Shown: one piece after another, positions 9,564-22,490 of the stretch
Position numbering within the stretch: position 1 is the stretch's first letter
Layout of the letters: every line of letters begins with the position of its first letter
Origin: Prostheceraeus crozeri
Lineage: Eukaryota > Platyhelminthes > Polycladida > Euryleptidae
NCBI GenBank assembly: GCA_907163375.1
Contig: CAJQUW010011238.1
Span: 31,560-95,559 of the forward strand
Length of the DNA stretch: 64,000 nt
Reading direction: 5' to 3'
Program-made: the position numbers and the translations under genes
The notes under the pieces: generated by a model
Database searches by the model: none
Seen by the model: the letters and a program-made list of their open reading frames with translations, nothing else
What the model was told of the DNA's origin: nothing

Positions 9564-9601
9564 CACCCTTGAGACTGTCTTCGGACGAAACGCGTCGGGT
9601 G
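9564..9601 (+). ncRNA. Hammerhead-like ribozyme motif, core altered
   Basis: Helix I CACCC/GGGTG, helix II GTC-TTCG-GAC, GAAAC, palindromic ACGCGT as helix III, cleavage triplet GTC with predicted cut after 9596. The first core segment reads CTTGAGA rather than the invariant CTGANGA, so two essential positions are changed. Architecture is clearly hammerhead, activity doubtful. Position near the element's 3' end matches hammerheads reported in Penelope-like terminal repeats. Confidence 0.5.
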
Positions 9602-9785
9602 CTTATTTTTAAATTGAAATAAAAAGTCGTAAATAGAAGGGAGTGACGTCTTTATTTTCATTTATTTGGAAATTACGTATCCTTCTATATCAACAATACC
9701 GCCTACGTTTAGTCAAATAGATGTTATGCGACCTGTGAGAACGCAATAATCAGACATTCTACGGACTTGTTGAAAATTTTGTACA

Positions 9786-9933
9786 TACAGACCGTTTCCT
9801 AAATCGCTGCACAACACGAAAAGCTCTTCTATCTTTTGTCTATTCTCATAAAATTTAATCGTGAGCTCATAATGAATGATCACTAAACGTATTCACTTGA
9901 CCACTCGAGACACCAGGCTTAGGAAACACTGTA
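9786..9933. repeat. Candidate Tc1-type MITE
   Basis: Ends tacagaccgtttcctaa and ttaggaaacactgta are inverted with one gap, 148 bp overall. Non-coding. The start resembles repeat R1 and the Tc1 element that follows. The remaining sequence from 9695 to 10313 shows nothing else. Confidence 0.45.
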
Positions 9934-10315
9934 CTAGTTTGCCTAATTAAATGAAGTAATTAGGGATTGGAAGTCTGCTGTTTCACAGCTGATCATTTCA
10001 TGTCGGCACTCGTCTGTCCGTCCTCTTGTCGTTGTTAGAGGTCACAATCCCGGGATCCCAGGATTGGGCTCCGATAGTAGGTGCTGATACATTTTGTGAG
10101 AATCATAGAACAATGTACAACGTCTTACCGTCTAGCTCGCAATAATAGAGTAATACTAAAAAACATGAGTGCAATCCTGATAGAGTTAATCATATTTATT
10201 TAAAATTCAGATCAAAATTATGACAGTTCGCATTCGAATTTACCATCAACGCATGCTGTACAAATTGGAAAACCCAGAACTGTGCATTATTTGACCATAA
10301 AAGCTGAATAAGATA

Positions 10316-11942
10316 CAGTCCGTTTCATAAAAAGTGGATCATCCTAAAATTTGACTAAATAAAACATAAGTATGATACAGAAAGCATTTTTCATGTTATT
10401 TCATGTCCCTAATATATTTAAATGTCCTTATATAATCTGATAAGCTATGATACAGTAACAGTTCTTAAGAAGCTAATATTTTGTGGCCCTACCCTTATTG
10501 TCAATGACATTAGGCTACCAATTCGTCTAGGCATTGATTCGATGATATCGTTGATTTTTGACAGATCTAACTTTCTCCACTCTCTTTTTAACAGTGACGT
10601 AAGTTGTGATACGCCGTCTGTAGGTAGCAGTGAACGACGAACGTTACGTTTTAGAATACTCCATACATTTTCTATGGGATTCAGATCAGGAGAACGAGCT
10701 GGCCAAGATAATGTCCTAAGCCCTAATTGAGACTTGCATAAGTTGACTCTACTACTCCTGTGACACGTAGCATTATCATCCATAAATAACCAAGTCGATG
10801 GATCACCAAGTTGATCTGTCATTTGGCCAATGTTCATTCGTAAAACATTCACATAGCGTTCAGAATTCATGGGTCCAAATGCCAGCCCAAATCAGTGGAG
10901 TCGAACCACCTTGTACCCGGGGACGATGTAAATGTCTCGGAATTTCCTGATCAGATTTTATCCATAATCTCAATCGACCATCACTATCCTTCAGACGGAC
11001 TGATGCCTCATCAGACCAGACAACCCGATCCCATTGATTTCGCCAGTGAAAATGACTCATTGCCTACCTGAGACGTCTTTTTGTATGCTGATCTGATGAT
11101 TCGATCTGAGAGGGCCTCTTACAGCTCTTGAAATTCGACTCAATAAGTTTCTACGAATAGTGGACTTAGAAATAGACGAGTCTAGTGCAGCCATCTCAGT
11201 TAACGAGAGACTTGGATCAACTTTAACAAATCTCAAAATTAGGCGGTCACTACGTTTGGATGTTTTGCGTGGACGGCCAGAGCCCTCTTTACGACAGAGT
11301 CGAAAATCATCATTATGCCATCGATGCACATTTGTGTAAGGGACATTTAGTCGCTTGCTTGTAGCTCGCAAAGAAAACAACCCTAGTTCTAGCAAGGCTG
11401 ACACTTGCCTTTTGTGAATGCGATCTCGTTATTGTTCAGTTGTGCTTTGTATTGTTTTCAACCGGTAAGAAATAGATTTCTAGCTGAAAGCAATCAGGAG
11501 TGCTGCCAACACCACCGCAACGAAGTCAGGAAGCTATGGAACATGAAGTCCAGTTAATCACATGTAGCAGTTACATTATTGTTGATGAATAATGGTGCTA
11601 TACTGGCTCTGATTGACCGATTTTCTTTATTTTTGTTTTGCTTGATAGCTTTTGGCTTGTAGAACAACATATTACATAACAAAGGAAACAAATGTAATTT
11701 TATAAGAGTGAGGTATGATTTTGTGTAACATTGCTAAATGAAGATCAAATTATCTACTATTTTTTTATCTATAACAGGAAAACAACTCAATATTCATGCT
11801 TAAAATTTCCAACAATGATATTAGTAAGCACAACTGACATATCTTCCAAATTTCAGAGAAATTCTTTCAAGTTTGGCGGAGTTAGACAAAGTTGAAGTTA
11901 AGGCGATGTTTAAGGGTGATCCATTTTTTATGAAACAATCTG
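10316..11942 (-). mobile_element. Tc1-like transposon, copy A (degraded coding region)
   Basis: Bounded by TA (10314-10315 and 11943-11944). Termini CAGTCCGTTTCATAAAAAGT and the complement of tttatgaaacaatctg form inverted repeats of about 30 bases including the GGATCA(C/T)CC block. The transposase lies on the minus strand. A second copy of the same family, inverted, starts at 62861. Confidence 0.92.
10445..11404 (-). pseudogene. Tc1 transposase, broken into three frames
   Basis: Order on the minus strand: helix-turn-helix region with GSGRPRKTSKRSDRLILRF; first catalytic aspartate in RVVWSDEASVRL; second in WLFMDDNATCH; catalytic glutamate in SPDLNPIENVW, giving DD34E spacing. Frameshifts or stops separate the parts near 11060 and 10865. 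The nominal start at 11404 is GTG, and no in-frame ATG precedes it before a stop. Copy B shares this, so the family as represented here lacks an evident start. It moves DNA by cut and paste at TA; this copy cannot. Confidence 0.9.
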
Positions 11943-12307
11943 TAGTAATAAGAGTAAAACCCGCCACTAAATTTTGTATCAATAATTTATCTTCCTTATT
12001 AAATTAACTCCCTAATTCCGATCGGGATCCAGTGATTTGTGATCCCCAGTCATCATTGACTGAGTTGTAAAAATCTTGTCGATCCCCTTATCGGACGCAG
12101 GCGTCAGCAACTATGGCGAGAAGAATTGCTTTTGTTTGTGAACAGGTGCAGAGCAGACAGGCGACTCCGTCTGCAGATCAGAGATTCGAAATCTTCTGAC
12201 CTCAACTCAACCGAGAGAAATGATGACTCACCAAATGACTGAGTGTGGGAATAAGACAAATTTGAAGTTTGCCAGTGAACGGATGGGCTGATCTTAATAA
12301 AACTTAC

Positions 12308-12417
12308 ATATTCCTTCAGCTGATAACAGCAGCATTCTTTTAAATCCCAACTCGAAGATGCCCCAGCTTCAATACAGTAAAAGTTATTTAATTGTGTGCA
12401 TTTTACCCCTAAAAGCA
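12308..12417 (-). CDS. Candidate internal exon, unknown gene
   Basis: On the minus strand an acceptor (gcgttaacag) and a strong donor (GAATAT|GTAAGT) bound an open segment encoding a cysteine-rich stretch (KCTQLNNFYCIEAG, DLKECCCYQLKEY). Not recognised. Suggestive only; no partner exon identified nearby. Confidence 0.2.
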
Positions 12418-12669
12418 CTGTTAACGCGACAGTAGACACAAAATCAGATAAAAGTGTTGATTGAGTAAAACTGTACTAAATGTTGTCAAAATTCAAAAAG
12501 CAATATATCATCTGAAAGCTTGACACAAACCTGATTCAATGGTGATAATCTTGAATTTCTGCATTCCGGAGTTTTGTCTGACTGTAGGCATCGGTGAATG
12601 AATTGACCAAAAATTCATACTTATAAGTCTGCTGACCACAACTGATCACTTCAGAAAATGTATGTCGAA

Positions 12670-12795
12670 ATAACTTATGGAACATGAGGTGTCATATGGT
12701 ATATCGCTTATTAGAATTGAACCAGGATTTCCAAGCGAAAATCACATTTCAAAATGGGTTAACTTTTTTGTGCAATTATCTATGAAACGGTCTAC
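12670..12795 (-). repeat. Dispersed repeat R1, copy 2
   Basis: Reverse complement matches 5398-5520, sharing the start (AGACCGTTTCAT) and the internal CCTGGTTCAATTCTAA block, roughly 75-80 percent identical by eye. Confidence 0.5.
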
Positions 12796-12894
12796 TGCAA
12801 ATAATGATATTGATTGCTTTATATCACTATGCATTAGACATGTGTTTAAATTTGATAGAGTATAGTAATTGCGCTTACAATCCTCTTAGGTGCT

Positions 12895-14050
12895 CTGTGA
12901 AGCTCAAGTGTTTTGCATTTTCAATATCCAATGACGGAGTCAAAAGCTTCATTAAAGTCGATGAAGGTGGCTACAATTGACAACTACCGGTGTTAATAAA
13001 CTTCTGCGACACGTTTTAAAATGTGCATTTGCTCCAAACAGCTTCGCTCTCTTTTTCAGAACCGTTTTGGAGGGGGTGTAACGAACCATCAATGGTGTCA
13101 TAGATTAGATATGATAGAAAGACTTTCTGTTGAAAAAGTTTGTAGCAGTAGACATAAGTGCAGCACTCCTATATAATCAATCATTCGTTTAAGGCTTTCT
13201 TTGGAACATGAATTATATTTTCCACGATCTTGCATTTTTTCCAGTCGTTGAAAGCTTTGTTGCATACATTGGATAGCTCAGTTTTAACTTTTTCGTCTCC
13301 ATAGTGCAATAAGTCTATTCATGTAGTCTATGTTCATGGAAGTCTCAATGCCAGTGTCATTGGCAAGTCTCAAGTCCAAACTCATTTCGCTTGCATTAGT
13401 GGTCATAGTGTGTTCATCCAATGTGAATTAGGATATCGTCGTCATTTGCTGTTAACACAGCACAATATTTGTTGTAGCTCTTGAAATTTCATCAATGCAG
13501 GCATTGAATAGATCGGATAGATTGAATAGATACACACACACTGCTTGAAGAGTTCGTTGTGGGAAGATGTAAGTAGCTACAGATGGTCCAAATGATATCG
13601 CAAGCATCGCTCATGTGATTATCTCTTCAGATTGGGCTGCTTTACTACTCATCTCATCTAGGAATCGAGCCTTCTCAAGCTGTAACGATTGTTCAGCGGC
13701 TTTAACTGCTTCCTGCACTCTGGTAGTGCTGCTGCTCCCGTGAGACATGAAAAATCGAATATAACTTATTTCTCGAATGATGATCGAAGTCTTATCTTCA
13801 ATATGGCCGTTATTATCGGCTGATTGTATCACACTTTCCCCGTTGTTGCTTGCATTACTGTGGCCAACGCCTCTGGTTGATCTGCTGCATGCATCGAGGC
13901 CAACTCGAGCATTGAAATCTCCAGCTACGGTTGTCAATATTTATGGGACTGATGCTAAGTGCTCTCTCAAAGTTCCGTAACCGTAAAACACTTCCATATC
14001 GTTATATGCTGCAATGATGAGTTCCGACTACGAGTAGGCAGTCATTAGGA
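12895..14050 (-). pseudogene. LINE remnant 2 (endonuclease to reverse transcriptase)
   Basis: Minus-strand translation shows the apurinic-type endonuclease motif VAGDFNARVG (about 13900-13930), then a linker, then RSCLEQMHILKRVAE and ATFIDFNEAFDSV (RT motif A, about 12945-12985). Order endonuclease then RT is correct for an ORF2 of a non-LTR retrotransposon. Stops and frameshifts throughout; RT motifs B and C are missing, so the 3' part is lost. The lineage is not resolved. Confidence 0.75.
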
Positions 14051-16597
14051 CAAGATGGCCAGATTTATTTCTATCAAAACCCAGGACACCTTACAAAAAT
14101 AGGAAAAAGAGTCTATAGATGCTCATTGCATTTTCACAATGCTTTTCAAAAAAAATTATCTTTGTTAATACAAGCAGTGAATATTGTTGGTCTCATGGAG
14201 TAAGCATGTTTAGGTATGAGCAAGACTCAGTATTAATTACTTGGTCTTTGTGATTGCAGTTTCGATTTTATCAAATGAACTCTTGATTGCTATCTGGTAC
14301 CACATGCTAGATGCGGTTCTTTTTACTATTTTGGAGAAATTACATAGGCATTGATGATCATGGTGGTATCACAGAAGAAATAATAGCCTTTTTCAAATCC
14401 TATAAAAAATAACTAATTTTTGCGCTTGACATGTCATGACTTACCTGATGCTGAAAAAATAAGACATCACTATCAAACACAGTGATCATAATTGTCTTTC
14501 AGATATTCACGCTAATGGGTCCGTAATAATATTCAGATTAATGATAGGTCTATAACTTAATTTAGTGAATCATAAAATCGCTGCACTACCGGTAGGAAAA
14601 TTGAAATGTCCACATTTGTAAATGTAGTTGAATTCCAATCGCATAGAGTGACATGATTGCAGCAATTCAGAACTCCTTTCTGCACAATGATTTTTTATTG
14701 ACCCTAGATGCATTCTATTAGTTGGTAATTTATACAAATATGTCAGCCATCCAGCCTGTAGGAAAATTAAGCTATTAAGTAAATTGCCAATTCAGAAGAC
14801 TCGAAAATTGAGCAACGAAGTAGAATAGGGTTTTAATTTATTTGTATGAAGACTTAAATCATATTTAATGCTCCTTCCAAAAATTTCCTCCCTAAATGCT
14901 TTATTTTCCTTTTAATCAAGATTTTTATCAGCAAATTTTCATTCTGTTTGATTTCCAATAAGTTTCATTCTACTTGAATATTGAAATCTAAATCTCAAGT
15001 ACCAAATATCTAACATAAGTAAACACAGGAATCATTTGCAAAATTTCACGTTTTTGAATAATTATGAAATGTTTTCTACACATCAGAAGTAGGCATGCAG
15101 TCTCCGCAAAATCTACTATATACGTACATGTACATGTACCTACCTGCTCTACGGTTGATCTCTACACCCACGAATTACAGCGTTAGACTGGTCAGACTCA
15201 TGTTGCTGCAATCACGGAATCTTTGCATCCTTTCAGTCCATGTTATTTTTTTGAAGTCTTCCTATGATCCGTAAACTCACTACAGGTATATTTTATACTT
15301 TGTAGCCTGTGTGTAATCTGAGCTTCTATTTGCGATTCGTATATTTCTGTCTTCCTAATAGTCCGGCAGCCAGAACGAGTTTCTTCAGGGAACGAGGCCG
15401 AGAATGAGGCTTTTACAGAATGATTTACACTAGATGCCTACTACGAATCGGTGCATCTGCCGAGTTCTAGTGAGTTCCTCTTGTTCTACTTTTTGATTTC
15501 ATTATTCAAGTGAATCTTTACTGGTTTCATTCGCCATTTTCAGAATTTTTTGGCATTTCACTTCTTTTTGTATTCTGCTATTGAATGCCTACCTCTTCGT
15601 TTCCCTTCCGTATATACAATAACAAATTCTCATTTCCTTTTCACCCATGTGCATTTCAATGTACATGTGTGCTTTTGCCGATAACTCGTGGTGTTTGAGC
15701 ATCAACTACCATGTATTGTATTGCTGTGTTATTGCTATTCCCTGAGGTACATAAAATACGTTTTTTGGTACTACTCAGTAATTTACATTTCTAAATTCTA
15801 CGCTGATTATTTTCCTCGACTGAGAAGGCAAGTGTGCTTCCGACTTCATGAACCGCAACCAACTGACCAAACTTAATTGCGCTTTTTCAGAGTAATGCAT
15901 CGTCCTTACTGAGAAAAGTGCTATAATGCGCAATTTTTTACTGAATGAAATTTAAAAACTGAAGCTGACACCTGTGCAAGTTGGAAGAATTTTCCAGTGC
16001 TACTAAGAGCAAGTACATTATTCGTAGCGTAAATGTGGCGAATGCTTTATCTCTAACCGATCCATTGCATGGGTCCTTTCAGTTTCCTCCTGTAGGATGA
16101 TTCATACGCCTGCATTAGCAGTGAACATTGCATTTCAGGACAACAGTTTTCATCAAGTAGTTGGTATAATCTAAATGAAATGGACTGATTCAGCCTCATG
16201 ACTTCACGAAAGCTTCTATTGGCTTTTTGGGAAGATAGCCGACCGTTTCCATCCGATCATTGTGCTTGAGCTTCAGTTGAGGAAAGAGTTGGAACTATTG
16301 GCCAAAAGTCACAATTATTCAGATAAGCACTAACACAACATTTCTGCCACTATGCCATCGTACAGTTTCGCAACTTTTGTGTGTTGTCATTTGCCGAAAG
16401 TATAACATCATTTTCTATTATTACCAAACCAGCGGTTTTACTTGTGCAACTTTGACTTATCCAAATGTTTATCGCTTATTGAACACATGTTTAAGATTAA
16501 GTGCGATGTATAAACGTGTACTAATGACAGCGGCAAAATCTTATCTACCAGTACGATTAATAATTCAACTGAGGTCAAGTACATCTAAATATTGACC
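14051..16597. other. Unrecognised AT-rich interval
   Basis: No gene, repeat pair or terminal inverted repeat recognised. There is a small tacatgtacatgtacc run near 15126. Frames here are short and lack family motifs. Confidence 0.5.
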
Positions 16598-17222
16598 CCA
16601 TAGAGTAGGGATATACGTATAGGTAGAGTGTCGACTCAAAAAAGTGTCTGTATACAGTGAAATTTTTTATATGACAAGATTCAGTTTTTTGCGGAGATTG
16701 CGTTCCCGTGGTCCAAAAAAATATTTGAGCAGTTTAAAAAATGTCAAAATTTTGCCAATTTATATACTACCGAGATGACTCCTTTATGTAAGTGGTATGC
16801 AACAAGTTGGATATCAAAAGGAATGAATATTTGCTAATAAGCATCCTAACTAAGCGGAAATTATGCTGATTATCAAGGGATTTTCATGATCCGTTTTATA
16901 ATGGAAGTCTTCATGAAAAAGTCGATATCTTATTGTGCTTTATTGGCTGAAATTTCAAGTTTCTAATTCATGAAAGCAATAGCAGGTCATCGAGTTGGCA
17001 ATTTAACAAATATTGCCTCTCCAAGGATGTCATGACACGGGCAATCTGTAAAATGATATCATTTCCATCTGCTTTGAAATCATGATCAGTCAATTCCGTT
17101 GTAATTTCTTCAAAACTGCATAAATATGTATATCTCACATTTTGAAACAAATCCGAGTGTATCTCCCTTGAGTTCATTTAATAAAATCGAAAGTGTATAC
17201 ACATTGGGGATTTAATAAATGT
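16598..17222. repeat. Duplicated block D, copy 1
   Basis: Homologous in the same orientation to 34027-34872. Shared landmarks in order: tagagtagg/agagtaagt start, ttcagttttttgc, ttgcgttcc, aaaaaaatatttga, tcttattgtgct, the block around ctgatcatgat on the minus strand, and acattgg(g/a)gatttaat at the end. A minus-strand frame at 16968-17177 covers the part corresponding to an open stretch in copy 2 (shared LTDHD). Function unknown; an old dispersed repeat or an ancient duplication. Confidence 0.6.
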
Positions 17223-20200
17223 GGAGTTACCACTCTACCTGATATATTTACTCTATGATTGACCCCTACATGATATGGACTATTTTTGATTGGTTGATTG
17301 ACAGTAATTGATTTCTATAACTCATCAATAATTGCACATAAATTTTGATTTCATAATGATAACAAACTTCTTCACGTTGTCAGCTGTCTTGAAGCAAATG
17401 ATTCAAAAAGGATACAGGATATATGATCTGCGTTCATTTACATCGCACATGCAATTGCAGGTTGGGCTAAATGCAGCTAAGCTGCAGTAGAAGCAATTAG
17501 GCCTCAGTTATAATTATTATCAATATGTTTTAAGGATCTGATCAAAGTTGTAGAGATTTTGTTTTCTAGAACTCATGCTAGGTAATAGAAGTATAACTAC
17601 ATGTACTGATGTATCTTCGGCGCTAGAATAGATGGAAATCTTACAGAAAAAAGAAAACATCAACGTCATTTTCAGAGAATGATTTTTCATTTCTGATAAC
17701 AATTTCGTCACAATTACGTCTCGACTAAAAACAGTCATAATTTTCAGTGTTTGATAAGCCGCTCAAACTACATCCATCCTTCGACCCCTCAATGCTCAAT
17801 TAATGAAAAGTTTTATTGGACCAATTCATTCATGCTTGTCTATCATAGCTTGTCCTGTAGGATCCATTGGGATTATCTCAGTGTACAGTCACCATCATTT
17901 GGTGTCCATACGATTGACGAATTTATGGCCGTGGGAAACCCATAATAGCGGAGTGAGTTAACTGGTAGAATTGTAGATAGTGAGAGCAGAATAAAAATTG
18001 AGTGTTTTAACAATCCCGGACAAACTAATGGAGGGTTATTGTTTTAAAGTGGAAACCTCATATCTTTCATCGTTGTCAGTTAACCGCTAGACTGAGTCAA
18101 GTAGAGTGAAATAAAAAGGAGACGTCCAAACTTTTGGTTATATTTTTGCGTCATCGATGAGTTAAGAGTTTTGCAAATAAGTGGGAGAATTACCAAGCGA
18201 CAGCTCAAATACTGATTTATTCTTCCTGAATGAAAGTTTCAAAGTGATTGAATTGATTTACAAAGTTAATTCTGAAAAGTTAACGTTTGATTTCTGTGAA
18301 TAATTAAAGCTTCTGCACTTTTCAACGATGTGTTCTCATTATGTCTCTGTTTAAGCAGATCTGCTGACGAAAAAGTGTGTAAGTTGTTAATGCGAATGTT
18401 TAAAATTAAATATTGAAAGCCTTTGCGCCTTCATTTTTTGGAAATGGATTTTTCATTTAAAAGGCACAAATTGAATTAGTTTAATCCTGTGTTCAGATCC
18501 TGAATCAATTTATCGCTAATTGCATCGTGTAAATCATTCATAAAAGTTTTGTTTATTCGAATCTTCTAGTCTCCTTATCAGCTAAGTTGCAAGTAGAATG
18601 ACTAATCATTTCAGCCTGGTTACAATTTGAGTTCGTTGCAAAATATCCTGCATTAATTCCAACCCGTTGCTGATAAAGATTGTTGACACTTCCATTTATG
18701 CACTACCTTGTTTGCTACCAAGGTCTAGTTGATACAAATGCTAGCGAATTTCAAAGAACTTTTGCAGGAGCAAAACAATATGATAAGGAGAATTTCACGT
18801 ATTTCCCCAATTAATTGAATTTGAAGCTCTATGTATTTGGCTGTGTAATTTACATTACATTGTCTATTGCTGTTCTGATGATCAAGTACAGCTTCATTTG
18901 AAAGAAAAAAAGTTGAAATTGCAAACGATTTCCATCTCACTATATAGGGCAATTATCAGGAAGACCAGAGTATTGCGGGCCGGAATTCTACGCTTCATCT
19001 AGACATGACCTTATCAACCAGCTGCCCTTTAACCTAATTGTCGTACTCATTATTGAAATATATGAAACAATAGCACTTGCCGAATTTCATTTTTCTCATC
19101 CCTTTCATTTTCAGACTATCCCTTATATCATTTACACGCTTTATTGCATCAAAATCTACGTAATGTTTTTTCATATCACGAGAACTTTTGTAAAAAAGCA
19201 TTCTCGACTTTTATCAGAGAGGTATGATAATTCGGCCACTCTAAATATATTTTTTCATAATAAAACGGGTTGCAGCACAGGTATCGAAAGGGTAAATTTA
19301 AGCAGCTACCGCTACAGTCTATTGATGTTCATACCTTTAATAAACTAAGATGTCCCAGACTTGAATCGAGAAACTTTTATGCATATAAGACACGAATCTG
19401 GTACTGATCTGGCTTTTGCTGAAAAAAGCTTCCGTCTGAGCGGGAAGAGTTATAGTGGAAATGACAATGCAATTGCCACGAATAAAACAATGAAAATCTT
19501 TTTATATAAATATACATGTACTATTATAATGGCGCCATTACTTACATACACTACTATGATCTTGATTTCTGAATAGTTTTTGTCTATGACTAGTTTGAAA
19601 GAATATTCTCTTGGAATAATGAGGCATTTAACCGCACAGTAGGCCTTTTTCAAATCACGAAGCACGTTTTCCTCACAAAATCCAAATATAGCCGGCTACA
19701 CTAAAAGTAGCCAGAATGTAGTGATTACTTTGGCACAGTGCACTAGGTTCTTCGTGTTTCTAAAGGTTTCAAAGAACTCGTACAAAGACTTCCGCAAGTC
19801 GCATATCTATCCTTAGATATTTGCTTTCCAAAACATGCTAAAAATTAGGAAAATTTATTGAATTCGTCCCTGAAGTATTATTTGCATCTTAATATTGAAA
19901 AACATTTGAATTGATGGTCATTCATCATGGGATGATTGATAACATGATCAACGATTCAATTGTTTGAGATTTGGGATTGTTTTCTGAACTAGAATGACTT
20001 TTGAAATTTTTGCCCATTAGCCTCTAAAGAAAACGGTGAAATTCAATTTGAAAAACATTTCCTCGACATCAAGTTGGAAAACAACTAAATCCAAGACCAA
20101 AGGTAAAAAACCTAGGTTTTAGGCCTCAAGTTTTATGCAAATTAATGAAAGAAAATGGAAACTTCTATCATGCTTGAGTGTGTATTGCAAACATTATTAT

Positions 20201-21940
20201 TTGAGACTTTCATACGACTAATAATTTAGATAATGAGGACTGACAATATTGTTTTTTTTTCTGCTGTTTACTCATGCAGCTAATAATCATGCATTGATAA
20301 TAAGGAAATGATAATGCGTTTCACGACAAAAACTGAATTCCTGCAACTGCAAACATTCGTCTTTTCTAAATAATTGCATGTGCATAATTTCAAACGCTTC
20401 AAAACATATTCATGTTATCCGGTGCTTTGGAAGCTAGGGTAATGCACTCAAGGTCATCTAATCCAATATGAACTCTAGGTCCAACCTTGTCCGACACAAA
20501 GGCATGTCGTGAATAGAGAGCTCTTACTTGGCTAAAATGCAGCATTCCTAAAAAAACACACTTATGCCTCGTTTTTCTGTGCCATATTACGTAGCAGTAT
20601 AATCGCACGATTAATCGGGCCATCAATAATCTCGCGATTAGGGATTTCACAATTGATTGATGGATTGATCGCTCTCAAAAGGGCTGAATAGAAGCCTTAT
20701 TTGATGCATCAAATCACCCATTTTTCAGATAAAAAATTCTTAATTGATTGCAAATTTTTGACCAAGTGAAATACTGTCATTCAATGCTGATTAAGGCTTT
20801 TCCAGTTTTTTCTGATTTAAATGTATAATCAGGCAAAGAGCAAAGACGCAAGCTGAAAAGTTCCTGACATACATAGAACTACCATATTTAATTTGTGTAA
20901 TCAATGACAGCTCCAGAAAATGCAAATAATATATTCCATGCACATGAAAATGGATTTGGTGGTAAATTCGACAGTGCTCCTAAAGTGACTGATTGTTTTT
21001 TCCATCGCATGCTTTTCAGAGTGGCTGGCAATTTCTATGAAATTATCAAATAAGAGCATGCTATGAAAATATTAGAAGAATAAGTTTCGTTTTTTAATTG
21101 AAATCGAGAGAACGTAAGTAAGTCAGTAAGGAATGACACATGCGCTGCAATATAATTTAAGTTATTCATAACAAAAAAATGACGTAGTCACAAAGCAGTT
21201 CTGTAATAGACTCGTTCTGCTGCAAGGTACTGTCAGTCTTGCATTTCTTGGTTGAGGCACGATCAAATATAATGGATGACTTGTCAATTAGCATTTTTCA
21301 AAGAAGAACTTGATATTTAACAGACGTCTTTGATGAAAATTGGTGTCATTGTTGTTGTGTTGACAGTTGAACATGACTTTAAACATATTGCGAAAGTGAG
21401 TACTCCAGCTCGTGCTGTCACACCATGTAATATCTAAAATCTACATTTCTGTGACAATTGGGAAAGGAAATGAACAGTTTACATTGAAAACTTTTCGTTG
21501 ATACAAGGAGCTTTACATGTATATTGTCTCATTCAGCAAGGGATTATTTTGGAAGAGTACATCTTTTTTTCATGAAATTCTGATACAAAAGCTCAATCCA
21601 ATTATCACTTTCAAACATAGAAATTGGACAAATCTCATAAATGTCATCAGTATACATAGAAATATAAGTTTTGGATGACAATAGTTTGATGTCCTGGCAG
21701 TGCAAGACGAAAAGGAATGTTCCTAACAAGGAGCTCTGTGGGGCACCGTTCGCTTGGTCGGCTCTATTGATGCATCTCCGTACTTTAAAGTGTTACTGAG
21801 GCCATGGCTCAACAGAATTTAAGATTTGTATTACGATTAAAGGATAATTGACATTTCTACAGCTCGTGATGAGGTCGATTGGCGACCACCGAAGTATCCA
21901 TTGCGTTTTTTGCACCAAATTCGTATGATGCATGATTCAC
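17223..21940. other. Unrecognised interval
   Basis: No mobile-element termini or family motifs seen. Apart from the candidate exon at 20399-20531 it holds only short frames. Confidence 0.45.
20399..20531 (-). CDS. Candidate terminal exon, unknown gene
   Basis: On the minus strand an acceptor (gctgcattttag) opens a frame encoding RALYSRHAFVSDKVGPRVHI, then an acidic GLDDLECITL, ending ...NMNMF and TGA. Composition reads like real coding sequence, but I recognise no family and find no upstream exon with confidence. Confidence 0.25.
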
Positions 21941-21974
21941 AGAAAGTCGCTGCTAATTTCATCACAAGTGTATT

Positions 21975-22020
21975 TCATACCTGTTCCAGTACGTCATACA
22001 CGTACCATCATCAGTGACAG
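21975..22020 (-). ncRNA. Hammerhead-like motif (Penelope-like, left)
   Basis: Minus strand: CTGATGA (plus 22008-22014), a perfect 6-bp helix II GTACGT/ACGTAC with loop GTATG, then TGGAACAGGTA where GAAACCGGTA would be expected. One change in the GAAA segment and one in helix III. Probably inactive. Confidence 0.4.
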
Positions 22021-22079
22021 CAACGAAGAACAATGAATGCATTTTTTATACATGGATGAATTATATGAGCAGATGATTA

Positions 22080-22490
22080 CAGCAGAAATTGCATACAAAA
22101 GATATTCAAGGAATGCGAAAAAAGTAAAAGCAAATGAATATTCAGACGAAGAGAAAGTGAATGTTTTCTGAAAATTGCGTTATGTTGAAGAATCGTACAA
22201 GGAAATAAAAAAGAAAATTCGAAGCATAAATAGAGTATCGGTATTGAAAGTTTCTAAAATAAAAGTGACCTACACTATAACCTATAAAACACAGAACATT
22301 TGACGATATAAGGATGATACTCCATTTAACTGGCGCTCTTTCCTGATTTATTAATATGACTGTGATCATTGCAAAGAATGTTACATCGGAGAGACTCGCA
22401 GACATTTATACACACGCATTAAGGATCATCTAAAAGGCTGATCACCATCAGAAATGTGATTACATAGACACATGCCTGCGGAACAAAACT
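22080..22490 (+). pseudogene. Penelope-like linker and GIY-YIG fragment
   Basis: Plus-strand pieces include LRYVEESYKEIKKKIRSI (RT-to-nuclease linker) and CDHCKECYIGETRRHLYTRI followed by KDHLKG, a clear GIY-YIG core with its preceding cysteines. Stops interrupt upstream and downstream. RT motifs are absent. Confidence 0.75.

Larger units (their letters stand above)
7181..9683 (+). mobile_element. Penelope-like element with 699-bp inverted arms
   Basis: Left arm 7181-7879 and right arm 8985-9683 are inverted copies of identical length with only a couple of visible substitutions. The right arm is the 3' part of a plus-strand Penelope-like element (GIY-YIG end, 3' UTR, hammerhead-like motif); the left arm is an inverted partial copy joined to the RT gene. 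Such partial inverted or tandem copies are characteristic of Penelope-like insertions. The low arm divergence implies recent insertion or recent gene conversion. The probable 9-bp target duplication and 31-base left extension resemble known Penelope insertion structures. Confidence 0.88.
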
